A stretch of DNA of 64,000 bases from Bacteroidales bacterium (GCA_015060965.1 SUXN01000005.1:32530-96529), one strand, 5' to 3'; shown: positions 19,662-28,093, numbered from the stretch's first letter. A program made the numbers and translations. The notes: a model not told the origin generated them from the letters alone.

Positions 19662-20042
19662 AAATATGGTTTTAAATTCATTAAAATCCCCATCAACAAT
19701 GAAAAGCGCGCGTACGCGCACGTATGTAAAACTTTGTAAAAATAACATTATTTCTTGAAAGAATAAAATTTTCCACAAACAATAATTCCGCACACTACAG
19801 ACACCGGCATTCATGACACATACAGGTAAGAATCATTTCGCATAGCATCATCGGTAAATATATTTTACAAACAACATTCTATATAAATTAAGAAAGATTA
19901 CCATATGGGAAAATACGGTACTGATAAGAATCGGAAAAGATAAAGGCACACACCGCATACAACGGTACAATACTTTATTGCATATAAAAAAATAAAAGCT
20001 ACCTATGGCAGCTTTTATTATGCATCATCAATACAGGTGCTA
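19662..20042. promoter_or_regulatory. Intergenic region upstream of the beta-galactosidase, with an alternating purine-pyrimidine tract
   Basis: 381 bases without a gene. It holds the 5' region of the GH2 gene and, at its far end, the terminator of the histone H1-like gene. At 19706-19728 there are 23 bases of strict purine-pyrimidine alternation, which include a perfect 12-bp palindrome GCGCGTACGCGC at 19708-19719, 45-67 bases before the start codon. I see no clear TAnnTTTG promoter box for the GH2 gene here. Confidence 0.45.
19991..20019 (-). terminator. Terminator of the histone H1-like gene
   Basis: Stem AATAAAAGCT/AGCTTTTATT extended by CC/GG around TAT, 24 bases past the stop codon, followed on the minus strand by a T-run. 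Confidence 0.75.
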
Positions 20043-20216
20043 TTACTTAGCAGCCTCGAGAGAAGCCTTACGGAAAGCCTTCATAGCCTTCTCGAGCTCC
20101 AAAGAAGCCTTACGTGCGCGTGTACCTGCAGCCTTGTTACCCTTCTCAGCCTGAGCTGTTGCGTCAGCTGCAAATGCAGCATAAGTCTCCTGAATTTTCT
20201 CAATCAATTCTTTCAT
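20043..20216 (-). CDS. Histone H1-like small basic protein
   Basis: A 57-residue lysine- and alanine-rich protein starting MKELIEKIQETYAAFAADA; I use the ATG at 20216 rather than an upstream one because this is the start conserved in the Bacteroidales family. The C-terminal half (KGNKAAGTRARKASLELEKA) matches the histone H1/Hc1-like proteins of Bacteroidetes, presumed DNA- or RNA-binding nucleoid proteins. It is monocistronic, with its own -7 box TATCTTTG (20247-20254) and terminator. The binding target and role are not known. Confidence 0.85.
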   Translation of the reverse strand: MKELIEKIQETYAAFAADATAQAEKGNKAAGTRARKASLELEKAMKAFRKASLEAAK

Positions 20217-20246
20217 AACAATTTCAATTATAAGGTTAATGATGTA

Positions 20247-20254
20247 CAAAGATA
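20247..20254 (-). promoter_or_regulatory. Probable -7 promoter box of the histone H1-like gene
   Basis: Minus-strand TATCTTTG (plus-strand CAAAGATA), 31 bases before the start codon, matching TAnnTTTG. A minus-strand TTG at 20271-20273 is nearer than the usual 19-base spacing. Confidence 0.5.
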
Positions 20255-20621
20255 ACAAAATTTAGAATAACAAGGCATAATTGCCTTTTTTTTTGCACCA
20301 AATCAGCAAAAAAGCCAGTTTTTTCACGTATCAGGCATAAAAAAAACAGCCATAACATCAGACTCAAGCCCAAAATACAGCCTGAGCACAATAAAACAAA
20401 GATAATTACAAACACTAAGCAATGTGAACTTTATACAAGCAATCTTGTTTTATATTAAAAGATTGAGACTATGCAGACACGCCGCACAAAACAAGGCCAT
20501 GACACAAGCAAAGATAACGACTTTAAAAGAAAATATTTTACATACAACCACGCTGACATTATTTTGGATCTCCATTACAGAATACAAGAATCTCCTTTTT
20601 CCGATTGTACAACAGATATGA
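20255..20621. other. AT-rich gene-free stretch
   Basis: About 370 bases between divergent genes without a credible coding region. It has poly-A/T runs and two further minus-strand TATCTTTG boxes (20397-20404 and 20509-20516). These could start a longer leader of the histone H1-like gene or an unannotated small RNA; neither has a convincing -33 partner. Confidence 0.35.
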
Positions 20622-20652
20622 TTGTATATTTTAAGTAAATTTCATATCTTTG
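20622..20652 (+). promoter_or_regulatory. Promoter of the nucleotidyltransferase-GHMP kinase gene
   Basis: TTG at 20622-20624, 20-base spacer, TATCTTTG at 20645-20652: a good match to the Bacteroidetes promoter, 65 bases before the start codon. Confidence 0.7.
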
Positions 20653-20717
20653 CACTGAATATCAAGCAAAGCCATTGAAATGGCTTATCTCAATTTCAAG
20701 AATTAAAACATTTAGCA

Positions 20718-21854
20718 ATGAGCAAGAAAGTATTTGTATCCGGTTGCTACGATATGCTCCACTCCGGACACGTTGCATTCTTTAAGGAGGCGGCCTCACA
20801 CGGCGACCTTTATGTAGGTATCGGTTCCGACGCGACCATCCGCGAACTAAAGGACCGTAAGACCATCAACACCGAGCGCGAGCGCCTTTATATGGTAAAA
20901 GCCATCAGATATGTAAAGGACGCGTTCGTCAATAGCGGAAGCGGCATCCTGGACTTCGCCGAGGATGTAAAGCGCCTGAAGCCGGATATTTTCTTTGTGA
21001 ACAGCGACGGATATACCCCTGGCAAAAAGCGTTTCTGCGAAGAGAACGGCATTGAACTCGTTGTCAGCACACGTATACCCGAGGCCGGACTACCCACACG
21101 TTCTACCACAGCCCTCCGTCAGGAGTGCAACATACCCTACCGCATTGACCTTGCAGGCGGTTGGCTCGACCAGCCCTATGTAAGCAAGCACCATGGCGGC
21201 CCGGTACTTACTATAAGCATTGAGCCCGACTACGACTTCAACAACCGTGGCGGTATGAGCACATCATCACGCAAAGCCGCTATCGAAATGTGGCACGTAG
21301 ATATCCCAGAGGGTGACCGCGAGACACTTGCAAAAATGGTATTCCGTTACGAGAACCCACCGGGAAGCCCATATATCAGCGGTTCACAGGATGCAATCGG
21401 AATTGTCATGCCCGGATTGAACAGGCTCAACTATGACGGCGGCTACTGGCCCGAAAGCATTGAAACCGTCAAAGACACTGCGATACTCGACTTCATCGAG
21501 AAGAACCTTTGGCTCATCCCCCTTGCACCACGTGAGAACGGATACGACGTGCTTGCCGAGACACACATAAACAAGGAGAATGCACGTGCACTCGCCGAAG
21601 CAGCCGACGAATGTTGGAAAGCAATTAACGCGCAGGATGTAGACGCCTGGGGCAAGGCCTGCACAGCATCATTCGATGCACAGGTGGCAATGTTCCCCAA
21701 CATGATTTCCCCCCACGTACAGAAGGCCATTGACGAGTACAAGGACAACGTAAAGGGATACAAGATTACCGGCGCAGGCGGTGGCGGATACCTTGTCATC
21801 GTAAACGACAAACCAATCCAGAATGCCATCCAGATAAGGATAAGACGCAATTAA
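20718..21854 (+). CDS. Nucleotidyltransferase (cytidylyltransferase-like)-GHMP kinase fusion
   Basis: A 378-residue two-domain protein. Residues 1-135 are a cytidylyltransferase-like domain: VFVSGCYDMLHSGHVAFFKE with the HxGH nucleotide motif at 15-18, and STTALR at 129-134 in the place of the ISSTxxR motif. From residue 141 it continues as a compact GHMP kinase: motif 1 YRIDLAGGWLDQP (141-153), a motif 2-like GGMSTSS (178-184), SGSQDAIG (221-228) matching the conserved GxQD region, and motif 3 KITGAGGGG (349-357). The spacing between motifs 1 and 2 is much shorter than in stand-alone kinases. By analogy with HldE (which fuses a different kinase fold), it may phosphorylate a sugar and activate it with a nucleotide. 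The substrate is unknown. It has its own promoter and no same-strand partner. Confidence 0.8.
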   Translation: MSKKVFVSGCYDMLHSGHVAFFKEAASHGDLYVGIGSDATIRELKDRKTINTERERLYMVKAIRYVKDAFVNSGSGILDFAEDVKRLKPDIFFVNSDGYTPGKKRFCEENGIELVVSTRIPEAGLPTRSTTALRQECNIPYRIDLAGGWLDQPYVSKHHGGPVLTISIEPDYDFNNRGGMSTSSRKAAIEMWHVDIPEGDRETLAKMVFRYENPPGSPYISGSQDAIGIVMPGLNRLNYDGGYWPESIETVKDTAILDFIEKNLWLIPLAPRENGYDVLAETHINKENARALAEAADECWKAINAQDVDAWGKACTASFDAQVAMFPNMISPHVQKAIDEYKDNVKGYKITGAGGGGYLVIVNDKPIQNAIQIRIRRN

Positions 21855-21920
21855 ATAAAACTTGAAAACAATGAATGTCACCGACTACCGCCGGTGACAT
21901 TTTTTATATCCATATCAGAC

Positions 21921-21949
21921 AAAAAAAGCGAGTGCCATTGCACTCGCCT
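21921..21949 (-). terminator. Terminator of the SRP RNA gene
   Basis: Stem GCGAGTGC/GCACTCGC around CATT with a seven-base T-run on the minus strand, directly after the SRP RNA. Confidence 0.85.
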
Positions 21950-21952
21950 ATG

Positions 21953-22056
21953 GGGTGGGTAAGCTACCTACATCGCGCCGCTACAACCAACTACCTTTGC
22001 TGCGGTCAAGCCCTGGAGGATTCGCTAGGAGCTGGCCGTATAGGACTTACCCATAC
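21953..22056 (-). ncRNA. ffs: Signal recognition particle RNA, bacterial small type
   Basis: About 104 bases on the minus strand. The ends pair (GGGTAAG at the 5' end, CTTACCC at the 3' end). The central apical part reads CAGGGCTTGACCGCAGCAAA, which keeps the CAGG...GCAGC symmetric loop of helix 8 around a phylum-type tip. The 3' arm has GCGATGTAGGTAGC, matching the conserved GATGTAG of bacterial SRP RNAs. It has a textbook promoter upstream and a terminator downstream. Its product pairs with Ffh to target membrane proteins. The exact 5' and 3' ends are estimated from the stem. Confidence 0.87.
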
Positions 22057-22075
22057 GTTCTAACATTATCGACTG

Positions 22076-22106
22076 CAAAGGTAAGAAAAAATTGCGACGA
22101 CACAAA
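22076..22106 (-). promoter_or_regulatory. Promoter of the SRP RNA gene
   Basis: On the minus strand TTTG (22103-22106), exactly 19 bases, then TACCTTTG (22076-22083): a full match to the Bacteroidetes housekeeping promoter. It lies about 20 bases upstream of the RNA. Confidence 0.85.
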
Positions 22107-22199
22107 CATTATATGGCAAAAATTATCCTTGCACCATCAAATAGACTGCTGCATAAGGAGAAAATCCACATTATACAACTGAGATTACACTATTTTTTG

Positions 22200-22207
22200 T
22201 ATTTTTG
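22200..22207 (+). promoter_or_regulatory. -7 box of the RNase P RNA promoter
   Basis: TATTTTTG, matching TAnnTTTG, about 12 bases before the estimated 5' end of the RNA. No clear TTG lies 19 bases upstream. Confidence 0.55.
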
Positions 22208-22218
22208 CAAACAGAAAC

Positions 22219-22565
22219 ACAGTCAGCCGGTCTGTCGCCGTTGTCACCAAAGGCAAAGGAGGAAAGTCCGGGCAGCGCAGAGCACTCCACTTCCTAACAG
22301 AAAGCTGCTTGTGAAGGCAGAGTAACGCAGAAGAAAATAACCGCCCCTCCGGGGGTAAGGGTGAGAAGGTGGGGTAAGAGCCCACCGGCCGTGCAGCGAT
22401 GTACGGGCCGTGTGTCTTGGAGGCTGCAAGTTCATGTAAACCGGCGCTTGAGGGTCGCTCGCCCGAGCCGGAGGGTAGAACGCTTTAGCATTGTGGTGAC
22501 ACACTGCATAGATGAATGACAGACACCCCGCAAGGGGCACAGAACCCGGCTTATAGGCTGGCTGT
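22219..22565 (+). ncRNA. rnpB: RNase P RNA (class A)
   Basis: About 347 bases. The universally conserved core is present: GGAGGAAAGTCCGGGC near 22257-22272 (P4 5' strand region) and ACAGAACCCGGCTTATAG near 22540-22556 (3' strand). The 5' end AGTCAGCC pairs with the 3' end GGCTGGCTG to form P1. Internal stems such as CCCCTCCGGGGG and GGTGGGG...CCCACC are also visible. This is the catalytic subunit that trims tRNA 5' ends. A perfect palindrome follows. It is transcribed divergently from the SRP RNA, with about 160 bases between them. End positions are estimates. Confidence 0.95.
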
Positions 22566-22571
22566 TACACA

Positions 22572-22601
22572 AACGGAGCATACCGCGCGGTATGCTCCGT
22601 T
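22572..22601 (+). terminator. Terminator-like palindrome after RNase P RNA
   Basis: A perfect 30-base palindrome (arms AACGGAGCATACCGC and complement) starting about seven bases after the RNA. It lacks a T-run, so it may act as a 3'-end stabiliser as much as a terminator. Confidence 0.6.
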
Positions 22602-22650
22602 ATCATTGTATATAAACGAGTCAAGCAGCTCGCAGTGTTCCGTTTAAAAA

Positions 22651-22680
22651 GCGCCCACCAAGGACCTTATAAATTGGCGC
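22651..22680 (-). terminator. Weak terminator after the K+/H+ antiporter
   Basis: GCGCC/GGCGC stem with a long loop, followed on the minus strand by TTTTT, about 20 bases past the stop codon. Confidence 0.45.
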
Positions 22681-22698
22681 TCCCTTACTCTTTAAACA

Positions 22699-24189
22699 TT
22701 ATCTCCCCGTCTCTTCAATCTCGGAACTTGCAACCATAAGCAAGTGGTCACCCTCGTGCAACTTCAAGGAGCCGTCAGGTACAACATACCTGTCGCCACG
22801 CTTGACAAGCATCACAAGTACACCTTTCGGTAGCCCCAGCGCCTGCAAAGTATCACCCTTGCTCTCTATAAGCTCCGCCGTAACGGTAATCTCACTGAGT
22901 TCACCGGCATCCTCCGGAAGCTCTACATCAAAATGGCTCTTTTCGGGAGGAGGCAACAGCAGGTTCATCTTCTTGGCCGCAGCAGCAATTGTACCGCCCT
23001 GCAAAACCAATGAGAGCAATGTTATAAAGAATACAATATTGAATATCTCACTGCTGCCAGGCACATTCTCAACCACCGGATACATTGCAAAGATGATAGG
23101 CACAGCACCACGCAAGCCCACCCACGAGACATAGCTCTTTGATGCAAGATTGATATTCTTGAACGGCAACAACGACATAAATACACTCAACGGACGCGCC
23201 ACAAGCATCATGAACAATCCTATCAGCAATGCAGCTACCGCACACTTCCACATCTCACTGGGGACAACAAGAAGTCCCAACAGAAGGAACATGCCTATCT
23301 GCACAATCCATGTCAAGCCATCGAAGAAGGCCACCACCTGTTTACGGTTCTTCATCCTGTTGTTTCCCACAATTATACCCGTAATATAAACCGCGAGATA
23401 TCCGTTACCGCCCAACATATCAGTGACCGCAAAGGTAAAGAAGACAATACTCATGAGCATGATTGAGTATAGCGGTATATTGTTGAGGTTCACCTTGTTC
23501 ATCACCCATCCGGTAGCAAAGCCGGCACCTGCACCTATCATCGCACCCACAGCAAACTGCTGGGCCAGGATTGTCAGCGAGTCGACCACCAGTTTGGGAG
23601 TGTCCAGAGAAGACAACGAAGCATCACCAACCGTAAGAGCAAGCTGTATGAGTACAATAGTAAGGATATATGCCATCGGGTCGTTGCTTCCGCTCTCGAG
23701 CTCCAGCATCGGTTGCAGATTGTTCTTGAGCCTCATATTCTTACCGCGCAGGATATTAAAGACCGTGGCAGAGTCAGTCGATGACATTGTAGCAGCAAGC
23801 AGGAAGCAGGTTATCAGAGGCAGCTGCAACGAGAAGAGTTCCCACTCGGAGAGAGCGAAGATGAACCCACCGGTGAAGAGCGTTGTCAGCAGCACGCCCA
23901 CGGTAGAAAGCGTGAGTCCCGGTCCTAACACAGGCCTTATATCGGAAATCCGCGTCTCGACACCACCTGTAAAGAGGATAACACAGAGTGCCACCATTCC
24001 AACGAACTGTGCCTGACCGACATTATCGAAATGTATTCCCAGGCCATCACACCCGAACAACATTCCTGCAACAAGAAAAAGCAACAAGGTAGGCATTCCG
24101 AAGCGTCCGCCGGCCTTGGTAATCAATATACTGCAGAATATAAGTATTGAACCGATGAAAAGTATATTTCCCGAAGTAAATGTAATCAT
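22699..24189 (-). CDS. K+/H+ antiporter of the NhaP2/CvrA type
   Basis: A 496-residue monovalent cation:proton antiporter (CPA1 type). About twelve hydrophobic segments span residues 1-400, with family motifs including GVETRISDIRPVLGPGLTLS, AATMSSTDSATVFNIL and LELESGSNDPMAYILT (acidic residues of the transport site), and VGLRGAVPIIFAMYPV. After residue ~410 there is a soluble tail ending in a TrkA-C-like domain (GLPKGVLVMLVKRGDRYVVP, LHEGDHLLMVAS), usual in NhaP2-type proteins and probably regulatory. It works in the inner membrane in ion and pH homeostasis. It is monocistronic. The exact ion (K+ or Na+) cannot be read from sequence. Confidence 0.88.
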   Translation of the reverse strand: MITFTSGNILFIGSILIFCSILITKAGGRFGMPTLLLFLVAGMLFGCDGLGIHFDNVGQAQFVGMVALCVILFTGGVETRISDIRPVLGPGLTLSTVGVLLTTLFTGGFIFALSEWELFSLQLPLITCFLLAATMSSTDSATVFNILRGKNMRLKNNLQPMLELESGSNDPMAYILTIVLIQLALTVGDASLSSLDTPKLVVDSLTILAQQFAVGAMIGAGAGFATGWVMNKVNLNNIPLYSIMLMSIVFFTFAVTDMLGGNGYLAVYITGIIVGNNRMKNRKQVVAFFDGLTWIVQIGMFLLLGLLVVPSEMWKCAVAALLIGLFMMLVARPLSVFMSLLPFKNINLASKSYVSWVGLRGAVPIIFAMYPVVENVPGSSEIFNIVFFITLLSLVLQGGTIAAAAKKMNLLLPPPEKSHFDVELPEDAGELSEITVTAELIESKGDTLQALGLPKGVLVMLVKRGDRYVVPDGSLKLHEGDHLLMVASSEIEETGR

Positions 24190-24371
24190 AATTCAAACCG
24201 TTTCCAAAACGACCGGGACTTGTAGGATATAAATCCCAATCGGATGCAAAATTAATAAAAAAGCAAGGAGTAGAAACCTCTAAACGGCAAGAAATATTCC
24301 CATTACACATCTTTTATCTTTACATACCAACAAGACTGAAAAGGCTCTTTTCATCCAACCCCTCAACAAAA

Positions 24372-24403
24372 GTGGGTGACCCAAAAGTGAATGGGTCACC
24401 CAC
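24372..24403 (-). terminator. Terminator of the Dcu transporter gene (repeated hairpin, copy 1)
   Basis: A 12-bp stem GTGGGTGACCCA/TGGGTCACCCAC, 22 bases past the stop codon, followed on the minus strand by TTTTG. The same hairpin with nearly the same loop occurs at 33582-33614. Confidence 0.8.
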
Positions 24404-24425
24404 GTCCTATTCAGTATAGCTGATA

Positions 24426-25727
24426 TCAATAAATCTGAATCAACAGAAGACCTGTAGCTATTGCCACTGCCGTAGCCACAAGGCCCGGCATCATGAACGA
24501 GTGGTTAAGTATCCACTTTCCTATCCTTGTCGTTCCGGTGCGGTCAAAGTTTATCGCTGCCACCAGTGTCGGATAGTTAGGGATAAAGAAATAACCGTTC
24601 ACAGCCGGGAACAACGCAATCAGCATCATAGGAGATATGCTCAATGCTATACCCAACGGCACAATCGCACGCACCGTGGCCGCCTGACTGTAGAGCAGTA
24701 TCGACATCACGAAGAGGGCCAAACCGAAGAGCCATGGCATCTCGGTAACTACACCCTCTATAGAGCTTTTCAGTTCCACGATGTTTCCACTGATAAAGGT
24801 GTCACCCATCCACGCGATACCGAAGATTGCCACCACTGCCTGCATTCCTGCCGAGAACACACTGCCCTGCGCAGCCTTCGCGCCACTGGTACGGGTGATG
24901 AGCAGTATCAATGCTGCCGTAGCAAGCATCAGCATCTCTATTATGACAGGCATACCGACCTGTTCTCCATTAAATGCAGGGCGCATTGACGGCATCGAGC
25001 CGAAGAGGACGATCAATACAGTAGCTGCAATGAACAGCAAGACAGAAATGCGTGCACCGAAACGGTTCTTCACATCATCAATCTCAACATGCTTGGTATC
25101 GAGTTCACCCGACTCGAGGCGGCGCTTGTATTCAGGGTCATCGACAAGTTTCTTGCCCACTCTCATTGAGAAGAGTGCACCTACAATCACACCAACAAGA
25201 GTGGCAGGTATACTTATTTTAAGAATGTCGAAAAGCGTAATGTCAAAACCGGCAAGCAAGCCCAGGAGAGCCACCGTAGCCGCAGAGATAGGGGAAGCCG
25301 TAATCGCCTGTTGCGAGGCAATGACAGCTATTCCCAACGGACGTTCCGGACGTATCTTTGTCTCTGTGGCCACCTCGGCAATCACAGGCAACACCGAATA
25401 TGCAACGTGTCCTGTTCCTGCAAGAAAAGTGAAAGTATAGGTCACCAACGGGGCCAGGACTGTCACATACTGCGGGTTAGAGCGCAGAATACGCTCTGCC
25501 ACCTTTACCATATAATCAAGACCGCCTGCCGCCTGCATGCATCCGGCTGCAGATATTACCGCAGCAATCATCAGCATCACATCAATGGGAAGAGCGCCGG
25601 GTTGCAGCCCGAAGACAAATGTCAGCACCGCAACACCCACACCACCCATGACACCAAGGCCGATACCGCCAAGACGTGCACCGATGATAATGCACACAAG
25701 AACCAGCAGAAGTTGTACAAGCATCAT
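24426..25727 (-). CDS. dcuB: Anaerobic C4-dicarboxylate transporter (Dcu family)
   Basis: A 433-residue inner-membrane protein with 10-12 hydrophobic segments. Typical Dcu phrases are present: GVAVLTFVFGLQPGALPIDVML in part, FLAGTGHVAYSVLPVIAEVA, RPLGIAVIASQQAITASPIS, and FFIPNYPTLVAAINFDRTGTTRIGK near the C-terminus. Dcu proteins exchange fumarate, malate or aspartate for succinate under anaerobic conditions. It follows a porin (31-base gap) and a periplasmic asparaginase, which suggests that aspartate made outside is imported and succinate exported. DcuA and DcuB are hard to separate by eye, so the symbol is provisional. Confidence 0.9.
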   Translation of the reverse strand: MMLVQLLLVLVCIIIGARLGGIGLGVMGGVGVAVLTFVFGLQPGALPIDVMLMIAAVISAAGCMQAAGGLDYMVKVAERILRSNPQYVTVLAPLVTYTFTFLAGTGHVAYSVLPVIAEVATETKIRPERPLGIAVIASQQAITASPISAATVALLGLLAGFDITLFDILKISIPATLVGVIVGALFSMRVGKKLVDDPEYKRRLESGELDTKHVEIDDVKNRFGARISVLLFIAATVLIVLFGSMPSMRPAFNGEQVGMPVIIEMLMLATAALILLITRTSGAKAAQGSVFSAGMQAVVAIFGIAWMGDTFISGNIVELKSSIEGVVTEMPWLFGLALFVMSILLYSQAATVRAIVPLGIALSISPMMLIALFPAVNGYFFIPNYPTLVAAINFDRTGTTRIGKWILNHSFMMPGLVATAVAIATGLLLIQIY

Positions 25728-25758
25728 ATTTTATATAGTGTTTGTCATGTGTTAATTA

Positions 25759-26952
25759 TCAGAACAGAGGCAACTGGTAGATGAAGCCCAATGATACACG
25801 CTGTGTACTGTAGTCATCCTGCCCGAATGCCTTTGCTCTCTCGGTGAAGAAGTTGCTCTGACCGATGAATGCAAGATAGAAGTGCAGGTTGGTCTCCATT
25901 GGATAGAACTCCACACCGGCAATGTAACCGAGCGATGTACGGTAGTTGCCCTTTGCCACGCCGTCGGTATCCTTTGCCACACCGGCAGACTCGAACATAC
26001 CCTTCGCGAAAAGATTCCACTTGGGCTGTACGCGGAAGTTTATCTTTGTCACAAGCGAGTTATACAACGCATTGTACATGTTATGTCCGCCAAATGCGCC
26101 CTGACCACCAAGGAGATTTGTCATTATGCCCTTACGGTCAACCTGCTCAAGCGAGCTCATGAGGTCGACATACATATTGCAACGCTCCGAGAAGTTGAAC
26201 TGGTTACCGAGCGCCACATAATACATGTACTTTCCGTGAGTCTCCTCCATCAGAGAAGCCGACCAGCGTGTCTGCCATGCATTGTCGAACATATTGGCAT
26301 TCCAGTTCACAGAGTATACAAGCGGCAGACGGCTCTCCTCGAGACCGGCACCGTAAGTATCCTCCTGTGAGCCGTTACGGCTATCAAGAATCTGGAACTG
26401 CAACTGCTGTGTGGGAGTAACGTCATATATGAGCGAAAGACCTGTCATGAAGTTGCTCATATTGTTGATAATCTCACTGTACTGGTAGATTTCGATAGGG
26501 TTCGCATCGAACTCGAAACCACCGTACGCAGCACACTGCTTGCCTGCTGTCAGTGATAACTTCTCATTGAGTTGAACTGCGATATATGCAAGGTCAATGG
26601 AGTTCGGCAGATTATCGATCATGCCGCCACCGTCATTGCTGCGGTTCAGGCGCTGACGCCAACGGTAAGAGAGCCAGTCATTGACCTTACCTTTAGCCTC
26701 GATACGCAGCTGACGCATATTGAACGCACCTTCGCTCAAGCCGTTGCGGCTATCCTGGTTGAACTTTGCATCGAAAGCACCGTGCATGTTCATGTAGAGA
26801 TTGAACCAGTCGTTCTGTTTCTCGATTTTTGTCACGCGCTCTGCAAGTGATTTCTCGCCATAGGCATTTGCGGCATTACGCGATGTAACCTGGGCCGATG
26901 CCATACCGGCTACAAGCGCTACAAGTACAAATAGAGTGTTTCTCATTTTCAT
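25759..26952 (-). CDS. Outer-membrane porin-like protein (phosphate-selective porin O/P type)
   Basis: A 397-residue exported protein: signal peptide MKMRNTLFVLVALVAGMASA, a short coiled-coil-like stretch (SLAERVTKIEKQNDW), then a barrel with alternating strands (FNMRQLRIEAKGKVNDWLSY, AYIAVQLNEKLSLTAGKQ) ending in LGFIYQLPLF with a terminal Phe. This order resembles the OprO/OprP-like porins. It sits 12 bases after the asparaginase and 31 before the Dcu gene, so it probably lets Asn, Asp or succinate cross the outer membrane; that substrate is inferred only from context. Confidence 0.75.
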   Translation of the reverse strand: MKMRNTLFVLVALVAGMASAQVTSRNAANAYGEKSLAERVTKIEKQNDWFNLYMNMHGAFDAKFNQDSRNGLSEGAFNMRQLRIEAKGKVNDWLSYRWRQRLNRSNDGGGMIDNLPNSIDLAYIAVQLNEKLSLTAGKQCAAYGGFEFDANPIEIYQYSEIINNMSNFMTGLSLIYDVTPTQQLQFQILDSRNGSQEDTYGAGLEESRLPLVYSVNWNANMFDNAWQTRWSASLMEETHGKYMYYVALGNQFNFSERCNMYVDLMSSLEQVDRKGIMTNLLGGQGAFGGHNMYNALYNSLVTKINFRVQPKWNLFAKGMFESAGVAKDTDGVAKGNYRTSLGYIAGVEFYPMETNLHFYLAFIGQSNFFTERAKAFGQDDYSTQRVSLGFIYQLPLF

Positions 26953-26964
26953 GACTGTAGTTTA

Positions 26965-28020
26965 TTAATAGTTATTGAAATATTTCTGAATAGCTTTCCA
27001 ATCATCGGTCTTTGTAAGGGCAAGCATCAGAAGGATGCGTGCCTTCTGTGGATTGAGACCCCATGATGCCACAAACTCATACTTGTTGTCATCCACCTCG
27101 GCGTCAAGTGTTGTAGCACCGGTAGGAACGCGGCTTGAACGTACAACTATTATACCGTCCTTGCGTGCCTTTTCAAGCTCAGGGAACACATTCTTATGGA
27201 TGTTACCATTACCCACGCCTGCATAGACAATACCTTTGTAGTCTTTCTTTATCATCATCTTAACCACATCACCCTCAACGCTTGAATAACCATAGGCAAT
27301 GCCCACCTTTGGGAGAGCCTTGAGACCGGCAATATTGAAGTATGGAGCATCGGCCAGCTTCGCTGCCGGACGGAAGAAACGTACCTCGCCATTGTGGATG
27401 TAGCCCAGAGGACCGGAATTGGGCGATTGGAAAGTCTCCACGCTTGTGGTATTCGTCTTTGTGACATCCGCAGCACCGTAAACCTTACCGTTCATGCACA
27501 CAAGTACACCGCGTCCCATTGAAGCCGGTGATGCTGCTGTAACCACAGCATTGTAGAGGTTTACCGGGCCGTCTGCGCTTATCGCAGTTGATGGACGCAT
27601 GGCACCGACAAGCACTACAGGCTTGTTGCTGTTTGTAACAAGGCTAAGGAAGAAAGCTGTCTCCTCCATGGTATCGGTTCCGTGGGTAATTACAATACCG
27701 TTCACGTCTGCCTGTGCAAGAAGTTCATTCACTCTCTTTGCAAGCACCAGCCACACATCATTGCTCATATCCTGTGAACCGATATTCACCACCTGCTCGC
27801 CCTCGACGTATGCAACATCATTTATTGCGGGAACAGCATCGAGCAGTGTACCGATAGCAACCTGTCCTGCCGAATAGTTACTCTTTGTAGCCGAAGAGCC
27901 CGAGCCGGCGATTGTTCCGCCTGTCGCAAGGATATACACCTTCGGCAACTCCTGAGCAAAAGCCATCGTCACAGACAACAGCATAATCACAAACATACTG
28001 AATCTTTTTGAGTAGGTCAT
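26965..28020 (-). CDS. ansB: Type II (periplasmic) L-asparaginase
   Basis: A 351-residue enzyme with signal peptide MTYSKRFSMFVIMLLSVTMAFAQ in its first 22 residues or so. Asparaginase signatures are complete: YILATGGTIAGSG with the nucleophilic Thr, and GIVITHGTDTMEETAFFLSL with the second catalytic Thr/Asp pair; later GVGNGNIHKNVFPEL and SSRVPTGATT also match. It hydrolyses asparagine (and perhaps glutamine) to aspartate and ammonia in the periplasm. It is followed within 12 bases by a porin and then a Dcu exchanger. An SDR gene and glutaminase lie upstream on the same strand. Confidence 0.95.
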   Translation of the reverse strand: MTYSKRFSMFVIMLLSVTMAFAQELPKVYILATGGTIAGSGSSATKSNYSAGQVAIGTLLDAVPAINDVAYVEGEQVVNIGSQDMSNDVWLVLAKRVNELLAQADVNGIVITHGTDTMEETAFFLSLVTNSNKPVVLVGAMRPSTAISADGPVNLYNAVVTAASPASMGRGVLVCMNGKVYGAADVTKTNTTSVETFQSPNSGPLGYIHNGEVRFFRPAAKLADAPYFNIAGLKALPKVGIAYGYSSVEGDVVKMMIKKDYKGIVYAGVGNGNIHKNVFPELEKARKDGIIVVRSSRVPTGATTLDAEVDDNKYEFVASWGLNPQKARILLMLALTKTDDWKAIQKYFNNY

Positions 28021-28093
28021 AATTGTTGGTTTTTATAAGTTATACTTCAAGTTTTTTTATTCAACGCACATTAAGTTAATTTTGTTTCAAAAG

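Noticed and set aside
19662..19814. Upstream extension of the beta-galactosidase
   Set aside because: The frame stays open, but the signal peptide begins at 19661; the extra 51 residues are not family-like.
22056..22215. tRNA or tmRNA between the two RNA genes
   Set aside because: No cloverleaf, T-loop (GTTCAANTC) or tmRNA ends can be found; the gap holds only the two promoters.
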